A stretch of 32,982 nt of DNA from JBPCRW01 sp050996405 (GCA_050996405.1 JBPCRW010000277.1:1-32982); one strand, 5' to 3'; shown: positions 13,486-22,423, counted from the stretch's first letter. Made by a program: numbers and translations. Notes: generated from the letters alone by a model not told the origin.

Positions 13486-14850
13486 TTAAGATTTTTTCTG
13501 CAAAAAGATTTGGCGGTCAACGCTTGCCGGATTTCCGAGAACGACGAAACGCAGATTGGTCATATATTTTTGCGCGACGCGCTGCACATCGGCGGGTGTG
13601 ACCTGCCGGACGCGGTTTAGGAATTCAAATGAATTTCGCCAGCCGCCGCCGATTAATTCATAACGCGCCAGTTCGACGGCTTGCGCGGCATCGGTTTCTT
13701 GTCCGAGATAATAGTTTGTTAGAAAAAGTCCCGTAACGCCGGAGATTTCGCGCTCGTCAACCGGCTCGGTTTTCAGTTGGTTGATTTCGTTGAGCATCAC
13801 GCTGACGGCTTGGTTGGCATCGACCGCGCTGACGGAAATATTTCCCGTATTTGAAGCGAACAAGCCTAAATTGGCATCCGGCGCATACGACAAATTTCGT
13901 TTGACGCGGACTTCTTGAAAAACGCGCCCGCCTAAAATCGAAGTGGCGACGCGCATCGCGGAGTAATCCGGGTCGTTGAAAGACGGCGATTGAAACACGC
14001 CGCTGACGTAATTGGTCGGCAAGGTTCGAGCCGTTACGTCGAGTGTCGGTTCGACAAAACTTAAAGTTGTAGTCGGCTGTTCCTTATAATCGCCGCGCGG
14101 CAGTTTTCCGAATGTGTCGGCAATTCGCCGCTGCAAGTCGCTCGCGTCCAAATCGCCGACAATCACCAGCAAAAGGTGCGAAGTCTGCATCACTTTTTCG
14201 TGATAGTTACGCAAATCGGCGGCGGTAAATCTTGAAACGGAATCAATCGTGCCTTCCGGGTCGTTTAAATACGGATGATTCGCGTAAATAACTTTATTCT
14301 GCAATTCCTGTAAATTACTTTCTGGATCGTCCGTGCTGTTTCGCAATTCGGTCAAAAGCTGCTGTCGGACGCGCTCGACATCAGCGGGCGCAAACGTCGG
14401 ATGAAGCGCGACATCCGTAAAAGCATTCCACGAGCGATCAAAATTCTGCTTGGTCGCGCCTAAACTTAAAACGCTGTAATCGTAGGTTGCGCCCGCGTCA
14501 ATCGAACTCGCCGTCGCCGCCAGTTCGCGCCGCAGAGTTTCGCGCGGATATTTCTGACTGCCTTCCGATGCGGCTTCGAGCATAAAATTTTCAATGCCAT
14601 CGATTTTCGCGTCGAGGTTTTTCACGCCGCCGCGAATGAATAATCCGGCGACGACGGTCGGACTGTTCGGACGGCGTTTGACCAAAACCTTCAAACCGTT
14701 GACATCAAATTCCGTGACGAGCGCGGCTTGCGCGCTGAAATCCGTCTGCGATGTTTGTGCAAAACCAACCGTTAAAAATGACAGGCAAATTAAAACTGCC
14801 AAAAGCGGTTTTTTGATAAATGGTGAATGATAAATGTTAAATGATTTCAT
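13486..14850 (-). CDS. Secreted M16-family protein, zinc site lost (non-catalytic partner)
   Basis: This 454-residue protein has a signal peptide (PLLAVLICLSFLTVGFAQ) and a two-domain M16/pitrilysin-like fold: FDVNGLKVLVKRRPNSPTVV, the SYAPDANLGLFASN region of the second domain, and RYELIGGGWRNSFEFLNRV. At the place of the HxxEH zinc motif it reads GIENFMLEAASEG, so both histidines and the glutamate are gone. Such proteins pair with a catalytic M16 partner, here presumably the gene just upstream, which overlaps it by one base (TAATG). Codons 4-12 (FNIYHSPFI) derive from a TGAATGATAAATG-type intergenic repeat. It likely acts in the periplasm; the substrate is unknown. Confidence 0.9.
   Translation of the reverse strand: MKSFNIYHSPFIKKPLLAVLICLSFLTVGFAQTSQTDFSAQAALVTEFDVNGLKVLVKRRPNSPTVVAGLFIRGGVKNLDAKIDGIENFMLEAASEGSQKYPRETLRRELAATASSIDAGATYDYSVLSLGATKQNFDRSWNAFTDVALHPTFAPADVERVRQQLLTELRNSTDDPESNLQELQNKVIYANHPYLNDPEGTIDSVSRFTAADLRNYHEKVMQTSHLLLVIVGDLDASDLQRRIADTFGKLPRGDYKEQPTTTLSFVEPTLDVTARTLPTNYVSGVFQSPSFNDPDYSAMRVATSILGGRVFQEVRVKRNLSYAPDANLGLFASNTGNISVSAVDANQAVSVMLNEINQLKTEPVDEREISGVTGLFLTNYYLGQETDAAQAVELARYELIGGGWRNSFEFLNRVRQVTPADVQRVAQKYMTNLRFVVLGNPASVDRQIFLQKKS
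14815..14847. repeat. Half-palindrome of the 'GTGAATGATGAATG' family inside a coding start
   Basis: On the plus strand this reads GATAAATGGTGAATGATAAA followed by TGTTAAATG, the same heptad-like pattern as the palindromes at 23454-23526, 26415-26486 and 31781-31848. Here it supplies the first codons after the ATG of the M16 gene ending at 14850. Confidence 0.6.
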
Positions 14851-16352
14851 TATTTTCCAATCAAATCCTGTTCGGTTAATTTCGCCGTCGTCTGCGATTC
14901 GGGCGAGAGCAGAGCGATGCCGACGTGCGGTTTGCCTTGAATATATGTGTTGATGTAACGGGTCGTGTCGGCGCGTGTAATCGAACGCAGATTTCTGTAA
15001 TAACCGCGATAATAATCAATGCCCGTCGAACTCCACCAAAACGCTAAAGTGTGCGTGTAATCGCTCAATTTTTCGCGGTCAAACAAATCCCTTGCTTCGA
15101 GAATTGTTTTCGCGTTCGCCAGTTCCGCGTCGCTGAAATAATCAGGTTTATCAAACTGCGCGATTTCCGCATAGACGGCTTCGAGCGCGGCTTTCGCTTT
15201 TTCCGGCGTAGTCACCAAAATCATCTGAATCGGTCCGACGTTGCGCTGCGTGTAATAACTGATACCGACTTGAGCCGCCAGACCGGAATCAACCAAGTCT
15301 CGCTGAAATTTAGAGTCGGGCTGCGTCAGAATATACGAAAAAACGTCTGCCGCGTAAGTCGATTTATCATCCTTGCCGACTGAAGGACCTTGCCAGCCGA
15401 TTTCGACAATCACGTTATTGACGGGCTGCGTGACGATTTCGCCTTCGCTTTTTGGAAGCGGCGGATGTTCGACGAGCGGAAATTCTTTGAACGGGTCAAC
15501 GGCGCGTCGCTGCCAGCTTCCGAAAATCTGTTCGGCAAGCGTGAAAACTTCTTCCGGTTTAACATCTCCCGTCACCACGAGCGCGGAATTGTTCGGCACA
15601 TAATAGCGCGATTGAATCAGACGCATCATATCGGTCGTCGCGGCGCGCACGGATTCGCGCGTGCCGAGCGGATTTTTTCTGGTCGGATATTTGTAAAAAA
15701 GTTTGTCTTTCAAAGCGCGGTCGAGATAAAAAACCGGATTCGCTTCGTTGCGGTCAATTTCGCCGACGACCACTTCTTTTTCTTTAGCGAATTCGTCTTC
15801 GTCAAAAGTCGGATAACGCACCGCGTCGTTAATCCGGCGCATCGCCGTCGTCAAATAACGACTGGTCGTCGTGAAATAATACTCGACGACTTCTTCCTGC
15901 GTTCTACCGTTATAAACGCTCAACTGGTCGTAATCGTCCAAATAGCCGACGCTGCCGATTTGCGATTTTAACTTCGCCGTTTCCGAACAATTCGCTTGAG
16001 AATAATAATCGGCATTACCGATTTTTTGGGCAAGCTCGCATTTGTAAAGCGCGATGGCTTTGTCGGGCTTAAAAAACATATTTTCAAAAAGATGCGACAA
16101 ACCGTTAAGTTCCGGCGGCTCTGTAAATGAACCGTTTCTGACCGCCAGTTCAACCGTCGCCAGCGGAACGCTCGCGTCGCGCAAAACGATAATCTCTAAG
16201 CCGTTCGGCAGAGTTTTGCTGACAAACGGAACTTCGATACCTTGCTGTTTGACGGCGGCTGCGGTCGTCGTCGCAGGTTTCACGGCTTGCGCGAAATTCG
16301 CGTTTGCGAAAATCGTCAGAGCCAAAAGCGGCATTAAAAGAAATTTTTTCAT
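14850..16352 (-). CDS. Secreted M16-family peptidase with altered zinc motif (HxxEN)
   Basis: This 500-residue protein has a signal peptide (FLLMPLLALTIFANANFAQA) and an M16 N-domain: TLPNGLEIIVLRDASVPLAT, then NGLSHLFENMFFK at residues 83-95. The canonical HxxEH is HLFEN, with H87 and E90 kept but the second zinc histidine replaced by Asn91. The downstream glutamate helix is intact (FAKEKEVVVGEIDRNEANP). An insertion with two cysteines (YKCELAQ and QANCSE) follows the motif. M16 enzymes degrade peptides or process precursors; with one zinc ligand lost, activity is doubtful. It is the leading gene of a pair and overlaps the second M16 gene by one base. Confidence 0.9.
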   Translation of the reverse strand: MKKFLLMPLLALTIFANANFAQAVKPATTTAAAVKQQGIEVPFVSKTLPNGLEIIVLRDASVPLATVELAVRNGSFTEPPELNGLSHLFENMFFKPDKAIALYKCELAQKIGNADYYSQANCSETAKLKSQIGSVGYLDDYDQLSVYNGRTQEEVVEYYFTTTSRYLTTAMRRINDAVRYPTFDEDEFAKEKEVVVGEIDRNEANPVFYLDRALKDKLFYKYPTRKNPLGTRESVRAATTDMMRLIQSRYYVPNNSALVVTGDVKPEEVFTLAEQIFGSWQRRAVDPFKEFPLVEHPPLPKSEGEIVTQPVNNVIVEIGWQGPSVGKDDKSTYAADVFSYILTQPDSKFQRDLVDSGLAAQVGISYYTQRNVGPIQMILVTTPEKAKAALEAVYAEIAQFDKPDYFSDAELANAKTILEARDLFDREKLSDYTHTLAFWWSSTGIDYYRGYYRNLRSITRADTTRYINTYIQGKPHVGIALLSPESQTTAKLTEQDLIGK

Positions 16353-16369
16353 ATAATCGAAATAATTAG

Positions 16370-16387
16370 TTGCGTGAATTTACGCAA
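16370..16387. promoter_or_regulatory. Operator-like inverted repeat in a divergent promoter gap
   Basis: TTGCGT-GAATTT-ACGCAA is a perfect six-base inverted repeat with a six-base spacer, in the 80-base gap between the divergent M16 operon and the small gene at 16433. Size and place suit a dimeric repressor site, but no cognate regulator is visible in the window. Confidence 0.35.
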
Positions 16388-16432
16388 AGTTTGCCGGAAA
16401 GGTTTTAATTTAACATAAGGAGAGAAAAATTT

Positions 16433-16651
16433 ATGGAACGCGACAATTTGACGCACGGAGCGCGAACCGCGCTCAATCATGACGCTGGAATACGCGAGTG
16501 GTGCGAAAATTTTCTGAAAGGAAAAACTCGCGCCGCAAATGCGGAAATGAGCGAAGAAGAATTTGCCAAACACTGGAAATATCATCGCCCCGAAATTATG
16601 CACGAAGGCGCGGCGGAAGCGATGCAAGCCTTTAAAATGAGGAACAAATGA
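16433..16651 (+). CDS. Small conserved-looking soluble protein upstream of a methyltransferase
   Basis: This 72-residue protein has a good ribosome site (AAGGAGAG ahead of the ATG at 16433). It is mixed-charge and soluble, with AGIREWCENFLKGKTRAANA and MSEEEFAKHWKYHRPEIMHE as its distinctive parts; I do not recognise a domain and see no signal peptide. Its stop overlaps the start of the methyltransferase by four bases (ATGA), so the two are co-translated. A role as an accessory to the methyltransferase is possible but not shown. Confidence 0.7.
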   Translation: MERDNLTHGARTALNHDAGIREWCENFLKGKTRAANAEMSEEEFAKHWKYHRPEIMHEGAAEAMQAFKMRNK

Positions 16652-17316
16652 CGACCGAAAAAGCACACGAAAGAGCCGTCGAATTATCAAAAGAATTTTA
16701 TGACAAAAACGATGCCGTCGGCTGGTTTGACGCGCTTTACGCGGAAGCCGCAGGCGACACGGAAAAAATTCCCTGGGCGGATTTGGAAACGAATCCGAGT
16801 TTTAAAGCGTGGCTCGAAAAACACAAATTAAACGGCGCGAATAAAAAAGCGGTGGTCGTCGGCTGCGGCTTGGGCGACGACGCGGAAGAACTTGCGAATT
16901 ACGGATTTGAAATAACTGCTTTTGACATTTCACCGCAAGCGATTGAATGGGCAAAACGTATTCATCCAGACCCGGCAGTTGATTATCGAGTCGCCGATTT
17001 ATTCGCTTTGCCCGTTGAACTAAAAAACAAATTCGATTTCGTGTTGGAGGTTTATACGATTCAGGCTCTGCCTTTGAGTGCGCGCGAAAAAGCAATCAAG
17101 GCAATTACCGAATTGCTCGCGCCGAACGGCGAACTTTTAGTTATCGAACGCGGCTTGGACGAAGGCGAAACGGTCGAAAATCCGCCGTTTCCATTGTGGA
17201 AAAGCCATCTCGAAAATTTTATCAAAAACGGTTTGACCAAAATCGAGTTTGAAGATTTTTTCGACAATCAAGAACCGCCCGTGCGCCGTTTCAGGGTTTT
17301 GTATCAAAGGAAATAG
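16648..17316 (+). CDS. Class I SAM-dependent methyltransferase
   Basis: This 222-residue protein contains the Rossmann SAM site: motif I AVVVGCGLGDDAEELANYG, motif II acidic end ITAFDISPQAIEWAK, motif III YRVADLFALP and motif IV FDFVLEVYTIQALP. The layout and the lack of extra domains resemble the thiopurine-methyltransferase-like / general small-molecule methyltransferase group. The acceptor cannot be inferred. It follows the 72-residue gene with a four-base overlap, and its TAG stop directly abuts the palindrome at 17317-17413, which separates it from the convergent nuclease gene. Confidence 0.88.
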   Translation: MTTEKAHERAVELSKEFYDKNDAVGWFDALYAEAAGDTEKIPWADLETNPSFKAWLEKHKLNGANKKAVVVGCGLGDDAEELANYGFEITAFDISPQAIEWAKRIHPDPAVDYRVADLFALPVELKNKFDFVLEVYTIQALPLSAREKAIKAITELLAPNGELLVIERGLDEGETVENPPFPLWKSHLENFIKNGLTKIEFEDFFDNQEPPVRRFRVLYQRK

Positions 17317-17413
17317 GACGCGAATGAACACGGATTAAAACGGATTCGCGCGGAAAAATTTTGGAAAATAAATCCGCGAAAATCTACCGAATCCGCGTTT
17401 ATCCGCATCCCGT
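17317..17413. repeat. 'GCGAATGAACACGGATTAA' palindrome at a convergent junction
   Basis: Left arm (17317-17355) carries GGACGCGAATGAACACGGAT and CGGATTCGCGCGGA; the right arm (about 17372-17413) carries AATCCGCGTTTATCCGCATC. They pair imperfectly around an A/T-rich centre. It is related in style to the inner arms of 7827-7963 (CGAATGACACGAAT). It occupies the whole gap between two convergent genes and may end transcription in both directions. Confidence 0.78.
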
Positions 17414-17416
17414 TTC

Positions 17417-19339
17417 TTACTGCGTTTTCGTCGGCTGCACTGCGTCGAGCGACATATAAAAAATCGGTGCGTCGTGGTCGGAAAGGCGTTCGGGGCGCAT
17501 CCGGTCGTTTTCGTAAATCAGCGGAAAATCGGCATCGAGCCGCGCGTAGCCAAATTTCAAAGCGCGTTCTCTCGCGCCCTTGTTTATCAAAATATGGTCA
17601 ATCGCCTGCGCGTCGCCGTCGTAGCTGTATGAATAACGATTTTTCGCTTCGACGTAATCGACGAGGTCAATTAAACCCGTGTTGAAAATCGTGGTTGACG
17701 GCGCGAGAACATTCGGATTTGGGCTGCCTTTTAAAATTCCGATTAAATCGTTGTAGCCGTCATTAAACTGAAAAGCATTGAAATCGCCGCATAAAATCAG
17801 GCGTTCATTCGGGTTTGCGGCGGCGCGTTCCTGCACAAATCTTGCCAGCCATTCGGCTTCGAGACGGCGTTTTTGTCGCACGCGGTCGCCGTCTTTCGGG
17901 TCGTCAATCCCGCGATACGATTTTAAATGATTGACAATGACCGTAAAATCAAAAGGCGTTCCGGTTTTCGCGTCCGCAACTTCGGCGCGCAGCATCAAAG
18001 GCGGACGGTCGAAAAGAAATGCGTCTTCGCTCGCGCCTGCCGTATCTAACTTTTCATTTTTCGCAAGCTGTTTTACTTCGACGACTTTAACTTTTGAAGA
18101 TTTCACCAGAAAACCGACATCAATTCCCCGAATGTCGTTGCCTTCTTCAAGGTAAGGAACATAATTCGGATTCGGCTGACCGGCGGCGACCGCATCCGAG
18201 TTAATTTTGTCGGCGACTTTTTTCAAAACCTTTAGATTTTCCATTTCGCAAACGCCCAAAACGTCGGGCATCGAAAGCACTTTGCGAATCGCCAGAGACG
18301 TTTTATTTAAACGTCTCTCGAACGCTTCCTTGCTCAAAACAGTTTCCTTTTTCACGTCGTCGGAATTGATTTCGTCGTCGAAAAAATTTTCCATATTGAA
18401 ACTTCCGACCGTCACCTCGCGCTCTCCGGCGGGCGAAGCGGGAACGAAATTTTTATTGCCTTCGACCGTTGGCGGATTTCCAGCGTCAACAACCAGCGTG
18501 TAAGCCCGAAAAGCGTAATCAATCACGCCGGTCAGATTTTTGACGGTCGCGCCGGACGTTGCGTCAATCGGATTTGCGCCTTCCGCCGCGCCGCTGTCCA
18601 CGCGCAACAGTTCGGGATTCATATCGAAAACCGGCGTGGCTTGCGGCAATTTGTCCATTAAATAAGTCAACCCGTCAACGCCCGCTTCACGGAACGGGCG
18701 CGGCGTTCCGGCTAAAACGCCCCAGAAAACGCCGTTGGATTTGGCTTCACCGGTTTTCTCGTTCGTGTAGCCGCCGGTCGGCGCGACGACGTTTAAAACA
18801 TCGACTTTGACGCGCATTCCTTCAAATTTTTCCATCTGGTCAATTGTTCCTTTCGGGTCGAGTTCCGCTGTCGTCAAAACAATCGGCGCGGGCAGCGGAT
18901 TATTTTTCGACAAATTTTTAATGCTTGGGCGCGTGAGTTCCGTCACCGAAAGCGCGACTCGTTCGGCGCGCGGGCGATATTCGGAAATTGTGCCGTCAAC
19001 CTGCACCGAGTCGCCAATCGCAACCATCGGCGCGTCGTTCGTGAAAACGTAAATTCCTTCGCTCGTCTTTGGATTTTTATCAATTTCCGCGTCGGGCGTT
19101 TGGATAAAAAAACCTTTTTTGAGAATCGCCGTCACGATGCCGCGCGTCGAAACGTTTTTTCCGGCGAACGGCGAAATGTTGCCTTCGCCCTGAATCTGGT
19201 CAATCGGCGTAACGGTTTGCGCCGCGCTTTTGCCCGCCGAAAAAAACAAAATCGCGCCGCAAAAAAACGCGACGAGCGCAAAATTACCCGAACAGTTTTG
19301 AAGAGTTGTTTTCGTATTTTTAGATTTAAAAATTTTCAC
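17417..19339 (-). CDS. Secreted OB-fold / endonuclease-exonuclease-phosphatase nuclease (ExeM-like)
   Basis: This 640-residue protein has an N-terminal signal segment (FALVAFFCGAILFFSAGKSAAQ). Residues of about 45-300 hold OB-fold modules of the kind seen in extracellular nucleases (ISPFAGKNVSTRGIVTAILK, GFFIQTPD). Residues of about 310-630 form an EEP nuclease: VGSFNMENFFDD, VLGVCEMENLKVL (metal Glu), VIVNHLKSYRG, RLILCGDFNAFQFNDGYNDL and the terminal LSDHDAPIFYMS with the catalytic histidine. It should degrade DNA or other phosphodiesters outside the cell, for nutrient recovery or biofilm turnover. It is a single gene, in convergent orientation to the methyltransferase. Confidence 0.92.
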   Translation of the reverse strand: MKIFKSKNTKTTLQNCSGNFALVAFFCGAILFFSAGKSAAQTVTPIDQIQGEGNISPFAGKNVSTRGIVTAILKKGFFIQTPDAEIDKNPKTSEGIYVFTNDAPMVAIGDSVQVDGTISEYRPRAERVALSVTELTRPSIKNLSKNNPLPAPIVLTTAELDPKGTIDQMEKFEGMRVKVDVLNVVAPTGGYTNEKTGEAKSNGVFWGVLAGTPRPFREAGVDGLTYLMDKLPQATPVFDMNPELLRVDSGAAEGANPIDATSGATVKNLTGVIDYAFRAYTLVVDAGNPPTVEGNKNFVPASPAGEREVTVGSFNMENFFDDEINSDDVKKETVLSKEAFERRLNKTSLAIRKVLSMPDVLGVCEMENLKVLKKVADKINSDAVAAGQPNPNYVPYLEEGNDIRGIDVGFLVKSSKVKVVEVKQLAKNEKLDTAGASEDAFLFDRPPLMLRAEVADAKTGTPFDFTVIVNHLKSYRGIDDPKDGDRVRQKRRLEAEWLARFVQERAAANPNERLILCGDFNAFQFNDGYNDLIGILKGSPNPNVLAPSTTIFNTGLIDLVDYVEAKNRYSYSYDGDAQAIDHILINKGARERALKFGYARLDADFPLIYENDRMRPERLSDHDAPIFYMSLDAVQPTKTQ

Positions 19340-19653
19340 TTAAATTTCCCTTATTGAATTTAATATCCGTCGCCAAAAATAAAATCAGACGGCTTTTCTG
19401 ATGCGGAAAAACTGTCTGAAAGTTTTCCGCCGAATTTTGATTCTAATTGTAATTAGGACTTTCTCAAAATGCGGAAACGCGCGCTTCGTCAAGTATGATT
19501 TTCGCCCTTACGAGCGTAGCGGGCTTCTGCAAAAGATAAAAAAAGTTGGCAATTTGGAAAAGTTTTCATTGCATCTATTTGAAAATTCGTTCAAAATTCG
19601 CAAGCACGGTCAAATTGTTTCAACAAAAATAAAAAACGGAAATTATAAAAATT
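19340..19653. other. 314-base divergent gap without a gene
   Basis: The gap lies between the divergent nuclease (starts at 19339, minus) and permease (starts at 19654, plus). It contains a small hairpin at 19403-19430 (GCGGAAAAACT pairing with AAGTTTTCCGC) and repeat copy C at 19461-19536. The 115 bases before the permease ATG are A/T rich and should hold its promoter, but I see no convincing -35/-10 pair and only a weak ribosome site. Confidence 0.6.
19461..19536. repeat. Dispersed palindrome, 'GCGGAAACACGC' family, copy C
   Basis: It begins TTCTCAAAATGCGGAAACGC and ends CGTAGCGGGCTTCTGCAAAAG minus the first base. The outer TTTCTCAAAATGC pairs with GCAAAAGA loosely, and the inner GCGC..CGT arms pair with ACGAGCG. 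It matches copy B over most of its length. It lies upstream of the permease gene. Confidence 0.75.
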
Positions 19654-21489
19654 ATGAACTTTGCAGATTTGTTTCGGAAAAAATCCATCGCGCAGATTCA
19701 GGCGGATGCCGCCGCCGGAATGAGCGAACACACGCAGGAAGAAACGGGCGGCGAAGGCGGCGGTTTGCGGCGTTCGCTCAACACATTTGATTTGACGATG
19801 CTCGGCATCGCCGCGATTATCGGCGCGGGCATTTTCGCAATGGTCGGACAGGCTTCGTTTAACGGCGGACCCGCCGTGATTCTGCTGTTTATTTTCGCGG
19901 CAATCGCCTGCGGATTTTCCGCTTTGTGCTACGCCGAATTCGCTTCAAAAATTCCGATTGCTGGCTCGGCTTACACTTACGCTTATGCCAGTTTCGGGGA
20001 ATTATTGGCGTGGATTATCGGCTGGGATTTGCTGGTCGAATACGCTATCGGCAATATCGCCGTCGCTATTTCGTGGAGCGGATATTTTGTCGGCTTGCTC
20101 AATTCGCTGAAAATTCCCGCGCTCGGATTTCCGAACGGCATCAACATTCCTTTATATTTTACGACGGATTACCGCACGGCAAGCAACGGTTTTGACGTGG
20201 TAAAAGATGCTTTGGGCAATGGTTCGACGCTCGAAAGTCTGCACTCGGTTTGCGCGAACGTGGACGCGGTAATCGGCTGCGACAAAATTGACGCTTATAC
20301 GGCGTGGCTGACCGCGCCGCGTTTCGCAGGCTTGCCGATTATCGCCAATCTGCCCGCGCTCGGCATCGTTTTTATCATCACCTGTCTGGTTTATATCGGC
20401 ATCCGCGAATCGAAAACCGCTTCCAACATTATGGTCGCCATCAAACTGGCGATTATTTTTCTGGTGATTATTCTCGGCGCGTTCTACGTCAAAATAGAAA
20501 ACTGGCATCCGTTTATGCCGAAAGGCTTCGGCGGCGTGATGAGCGGCGTGGCGGCTGTGTTTTTCGCCTACATCGGTTTTGACGCGCTTTCGACAACCGC
20601 CGAAGAATGCAAAGACCCGTATAAAACTCTGCCGCGCGGAATGATTTATTCGCTGGCTATCTGCACGGTTTTGTATGTCGCAATCGCTCTGGTTTTGACC
20701 GGAATGGTGAATTACACACAGTTAAATGTTTCAGACCCGCTGGCTTTTGTCTTCGGCGACAAGGGCGTAAATATCCCTTGGGTTTCCGGCATTATCGCCG
20801 TCAGCGCGGTGATTGCGATTGCGACCGTTTTGCTGGTTTTCCAATTAGGGCAGCCGCGTCTGTGGATGGCGATGAGCCGCGACGGGCTTTTGCCGAAAAT
20901 ATTTTCTTCGATTCATCCGCGATTTCGCACGCCCTGGTTTTCGACGATTCTGACGGGTTTTATGGTAGCGATTCCAGCCCTGTTTATGAACCTGACGGAA
21001 GTGACGGATTTATCGGTTATCGGAACTCTGTTCGCCTTTACGATTGTCTGCGCCGGAGTTCTGGTTAAAGACAAGGAATTTGCCGGAACAAAACGCTACG
21101 TTCCGTATATCAATTCGCAATGGATCGCGCCGGTTCTGTGCATTCTTTTGATGGTCGCCATAATTTATTTTAACGGCGACGCGGTAGTCAAGTTCTTCAC
21201 CGATTACGCGCCAGACAAAAGCGGTTCGATTTTATTCGCGGTTGTTGAAAAAATTCCGTATTTCGTTTTTATACTTTTCTCGTTAACAATGACGGCTTTG
21301 TGTTTCGCCAAACGGCTGTCGCTGATTCCGGTTTTGGGAATAATGTTCTGCACATATTTGATGACCGAACTCGGCTGGACAAACTGGTTTCGCTTCGCAA
21401 TCTGGCTGATTATCGGTTTAGTAGTTTATTTCTTTTACAGTTACAGCCACAGCAAACTGCATAAAGGAACGGTCGGAATTGAAACGTAA
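19654..21489 (+). CDS. APC-family cationic / general amino acid permease
   Basis: This 611-residue protein has about 12-14 membrane helices. TM1 contains TMLGIAAIIGAGIFAMVG, the unwound substrate-binding helix of the APC superfamily; later landmarks are YAEFASKIPIAGSAYTYAYA, WDLLVEYAIGNIAVA, VAAVFFAYIGFDALSTTAEE, and QPRLWMAMSRDGLLPKIFSS. The AEEC-x2-P-x3-LP-x-GM segment is typical of the CAT (cationic amino acid transporter) subfamily. It should import amino acids with protons across the inner membrane. The start at 19654 has a poor ribosome site. It is the first gene of a plus-strand series but is followed by a 236-base gap with a palindrome, so is probably transcribed alone. Confidence 0.92.
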   Translation: MNFADLFRKKSIAQIQADAAAGMSEHTQEETGGEGGGLRRSLNTFDLTMLGIAAIIGAGIFAMVGQASFNGGPAVILLFIFAAIACGFSALCYAEFASKIPIAGSAYTYAYASFGELLAWIIGWDLLVEYAIGNIAVAISWSGYFVGLLNSLKIPALGFPNGINIPLYFTTDYRTASNGFDVVKDALGNGSTLESLHSVCANVDAVIGCDKIDAYTAWLTAPRFAGLPIIANLPALGIVFIITCLVYIGIRESKTASNIMVAIKLAIIFLVIILGAFYVKIENWHPFMPKGFGGVMSGVAAVFFAYIGFDALSTTAEECKDPYKTLPRGMIYSLAICTVLYVAIALVLTGMVNYTQLNVSDPLAFVFGDKGVNIPWVSGIIAVSAVIAIATVLLVFQLGQPRLWMAMSRDGLLPKIFSSIHPRFRTPWFSTILTGFMVAIPALFMNLTEVTDLSVIGTLFAFTIVCAGVLVKDKEFAGTKRYVPYINSQWIAPVLCILLMVAIIYFNGDAVVKFFTDYAPDKSGSILFAVVEKIPYFVFILFSLTMTALCFAKRLSLIPVLGIMFCTYLMTELGWTNWFRFAIWLIIGLVVYFFYSYSHSKLHKGTVGIET

Positions 21490-21500
21490 GAGCAATTTTA

Positions 21501-21615
21501 GAACGCTGAATGATGAATGCGGAAATTAGGAAAAGTCCAAGAATGAAAATTAACAGTTTAAGGAGACTTTCTTAAATTCATCGTTCATCATTCCGCATTC
21601 ATCATTCAGCGGTTC
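21501..21615. repeat. 'AACGCTGAATGATGAATG' palindrome with long loop
   Basis: Left arm 21501-21523 (GAACGCTGAATGATGAATGC...) and right arm 21592-21615 (...GCATTCATCATTCAGCGGTTC less one base) are complementary apart from one extra C. The inner region also holds partly complementary GAATGAAAATTAACAG and CTTAAATTCATCG. It follows the permease gene and precedes the secreted protein gene. Confidence 0.82.
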
Positions 21616-21725
21616 TTCCGAGCGGATTTCTGCCGTCGAAATTAAAAAATTGTAACCAAAACTTTTCGCCGCGCGTCTAAAGAGCAGCAAACAGATTTTG
21701 CATATTTCATAAGGAGTATTTTTAG

Positions 21726-22289
21726 ATGAAACAGAAAGTATTTTTGATGGCGGCGTTGTGCGTGCTTTTCTCGGCGGCTGCCGCGTTCGCGCAAACGAAA
21801 ACCGATTTTTCGGGCAACTGGACGCTCGACGTGAGCAAATCGAAACTGGACGAAAGACAGCGCATCGAATCCGGCACGATGAATGTCACGCAGACGGCTA
21901 ACGACATAACTTTTAAAACCGATTTCAAACGCACTCCGCGCCCCGACAGCGGCGGCGGAAACGGACAAGGCGGCGGCAATGGTATGGGACGCGGCGGAAT
22001 GATGGGCGGCGGTGCAAATCAGCCTGTCACCTACACGCTCGACGGCAAAGAAATGACTTCGCAAGCCGGCAGCACCGACAGACCCAGCACGGCGAAAATG
22101 CAGGCGAAATGGGATGGCGGCAAATTGAATTTAACTTCCGTCCGCACTTTTACAACTCCGAACGGCGACGTTTCGACAACTCTCAAGGAAACTTGGGAAC
22201 TCGCCGACGGCGGCAAAACTTTGAAAGTTCACCGCGAAACCGAATCGCCGCGCGGCACGCAAACATCGGATTTTTATTACACCAGGTAA
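21726..22289 (+). CDS. Secreted protein of unknown function with Gly-rich loop
   Basis: This 187-residue protein has a clear ribosome site (AAGGAG) and a signal peptide (MKQKVFLMAALCVLFSAAAAFAQ). The mature part starts TDFSGNWTLDVSKSKLDE, a lipocalin-like beta opening often seen in acidobacterial secreted proteins. A low-complexity Gly/Asn/Met loop (GGGNGQGGGNGMGRGGMMGG) at about residues 78-97 splits two beta-rich halves; the second contains TYTLDGKEM, WDGGKLNLTSVRTF and ETWELADGGKTLKVHRE, which look like successive antiparallel strands. No enzyme motif is visible. It is a single gene with its own terminator at 22331-22365. Confidence 0.8.
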   Translation: MKQKVFLMAALCVLFSAAAAFAQTKTDFSGNWTLDVSKSKLDERQRIESGTMNVTQTANDITFKTDFKRTPRPDSGGGNGQGGGNGMGRGGMMGGGANQPVTYTLDGKEMTSQAGSTDRPSTAKMQAKWDGGKLNLTSVRTFTTPNGDVSTTLKETWELADGGKTLKVHRETESPRGTQTSDFYYTR

Positions 22290-22330
22290 CAACGATTTTA
22301 ACGAGCAAGGGGAAATTTCATCATGTTCCT

Positions 22331-22365
22331 AAAAGGCAGGAGTTTTGGCTCTTGCCTTTTTTGTG
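22331..22365 (+). terminator. Rho-independent terminator
   Basis: AAAAGGCAGGAG and CTCTTGCCTTTT form a stem around TTTTGG, with one mismatch, followed by a T-rich run. It lies 41 bases after the stop of the secreted Gly-rich protein gene. Confidence 0.8.
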
Positions 22366-22423
22366 TTTTAATTCATCGAAAATAAGTTGACGCGACGGGC
22401 GGGAAATTTTGTTTTGCGGCAGG

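Noticed and set aside
19546..19600. Sigma-70 promoter for the permease gene (TTGGCA or TTGCAT as -35)
   Set aside because: No acceptable -10 element at the right distance; too weak to list as a feature.
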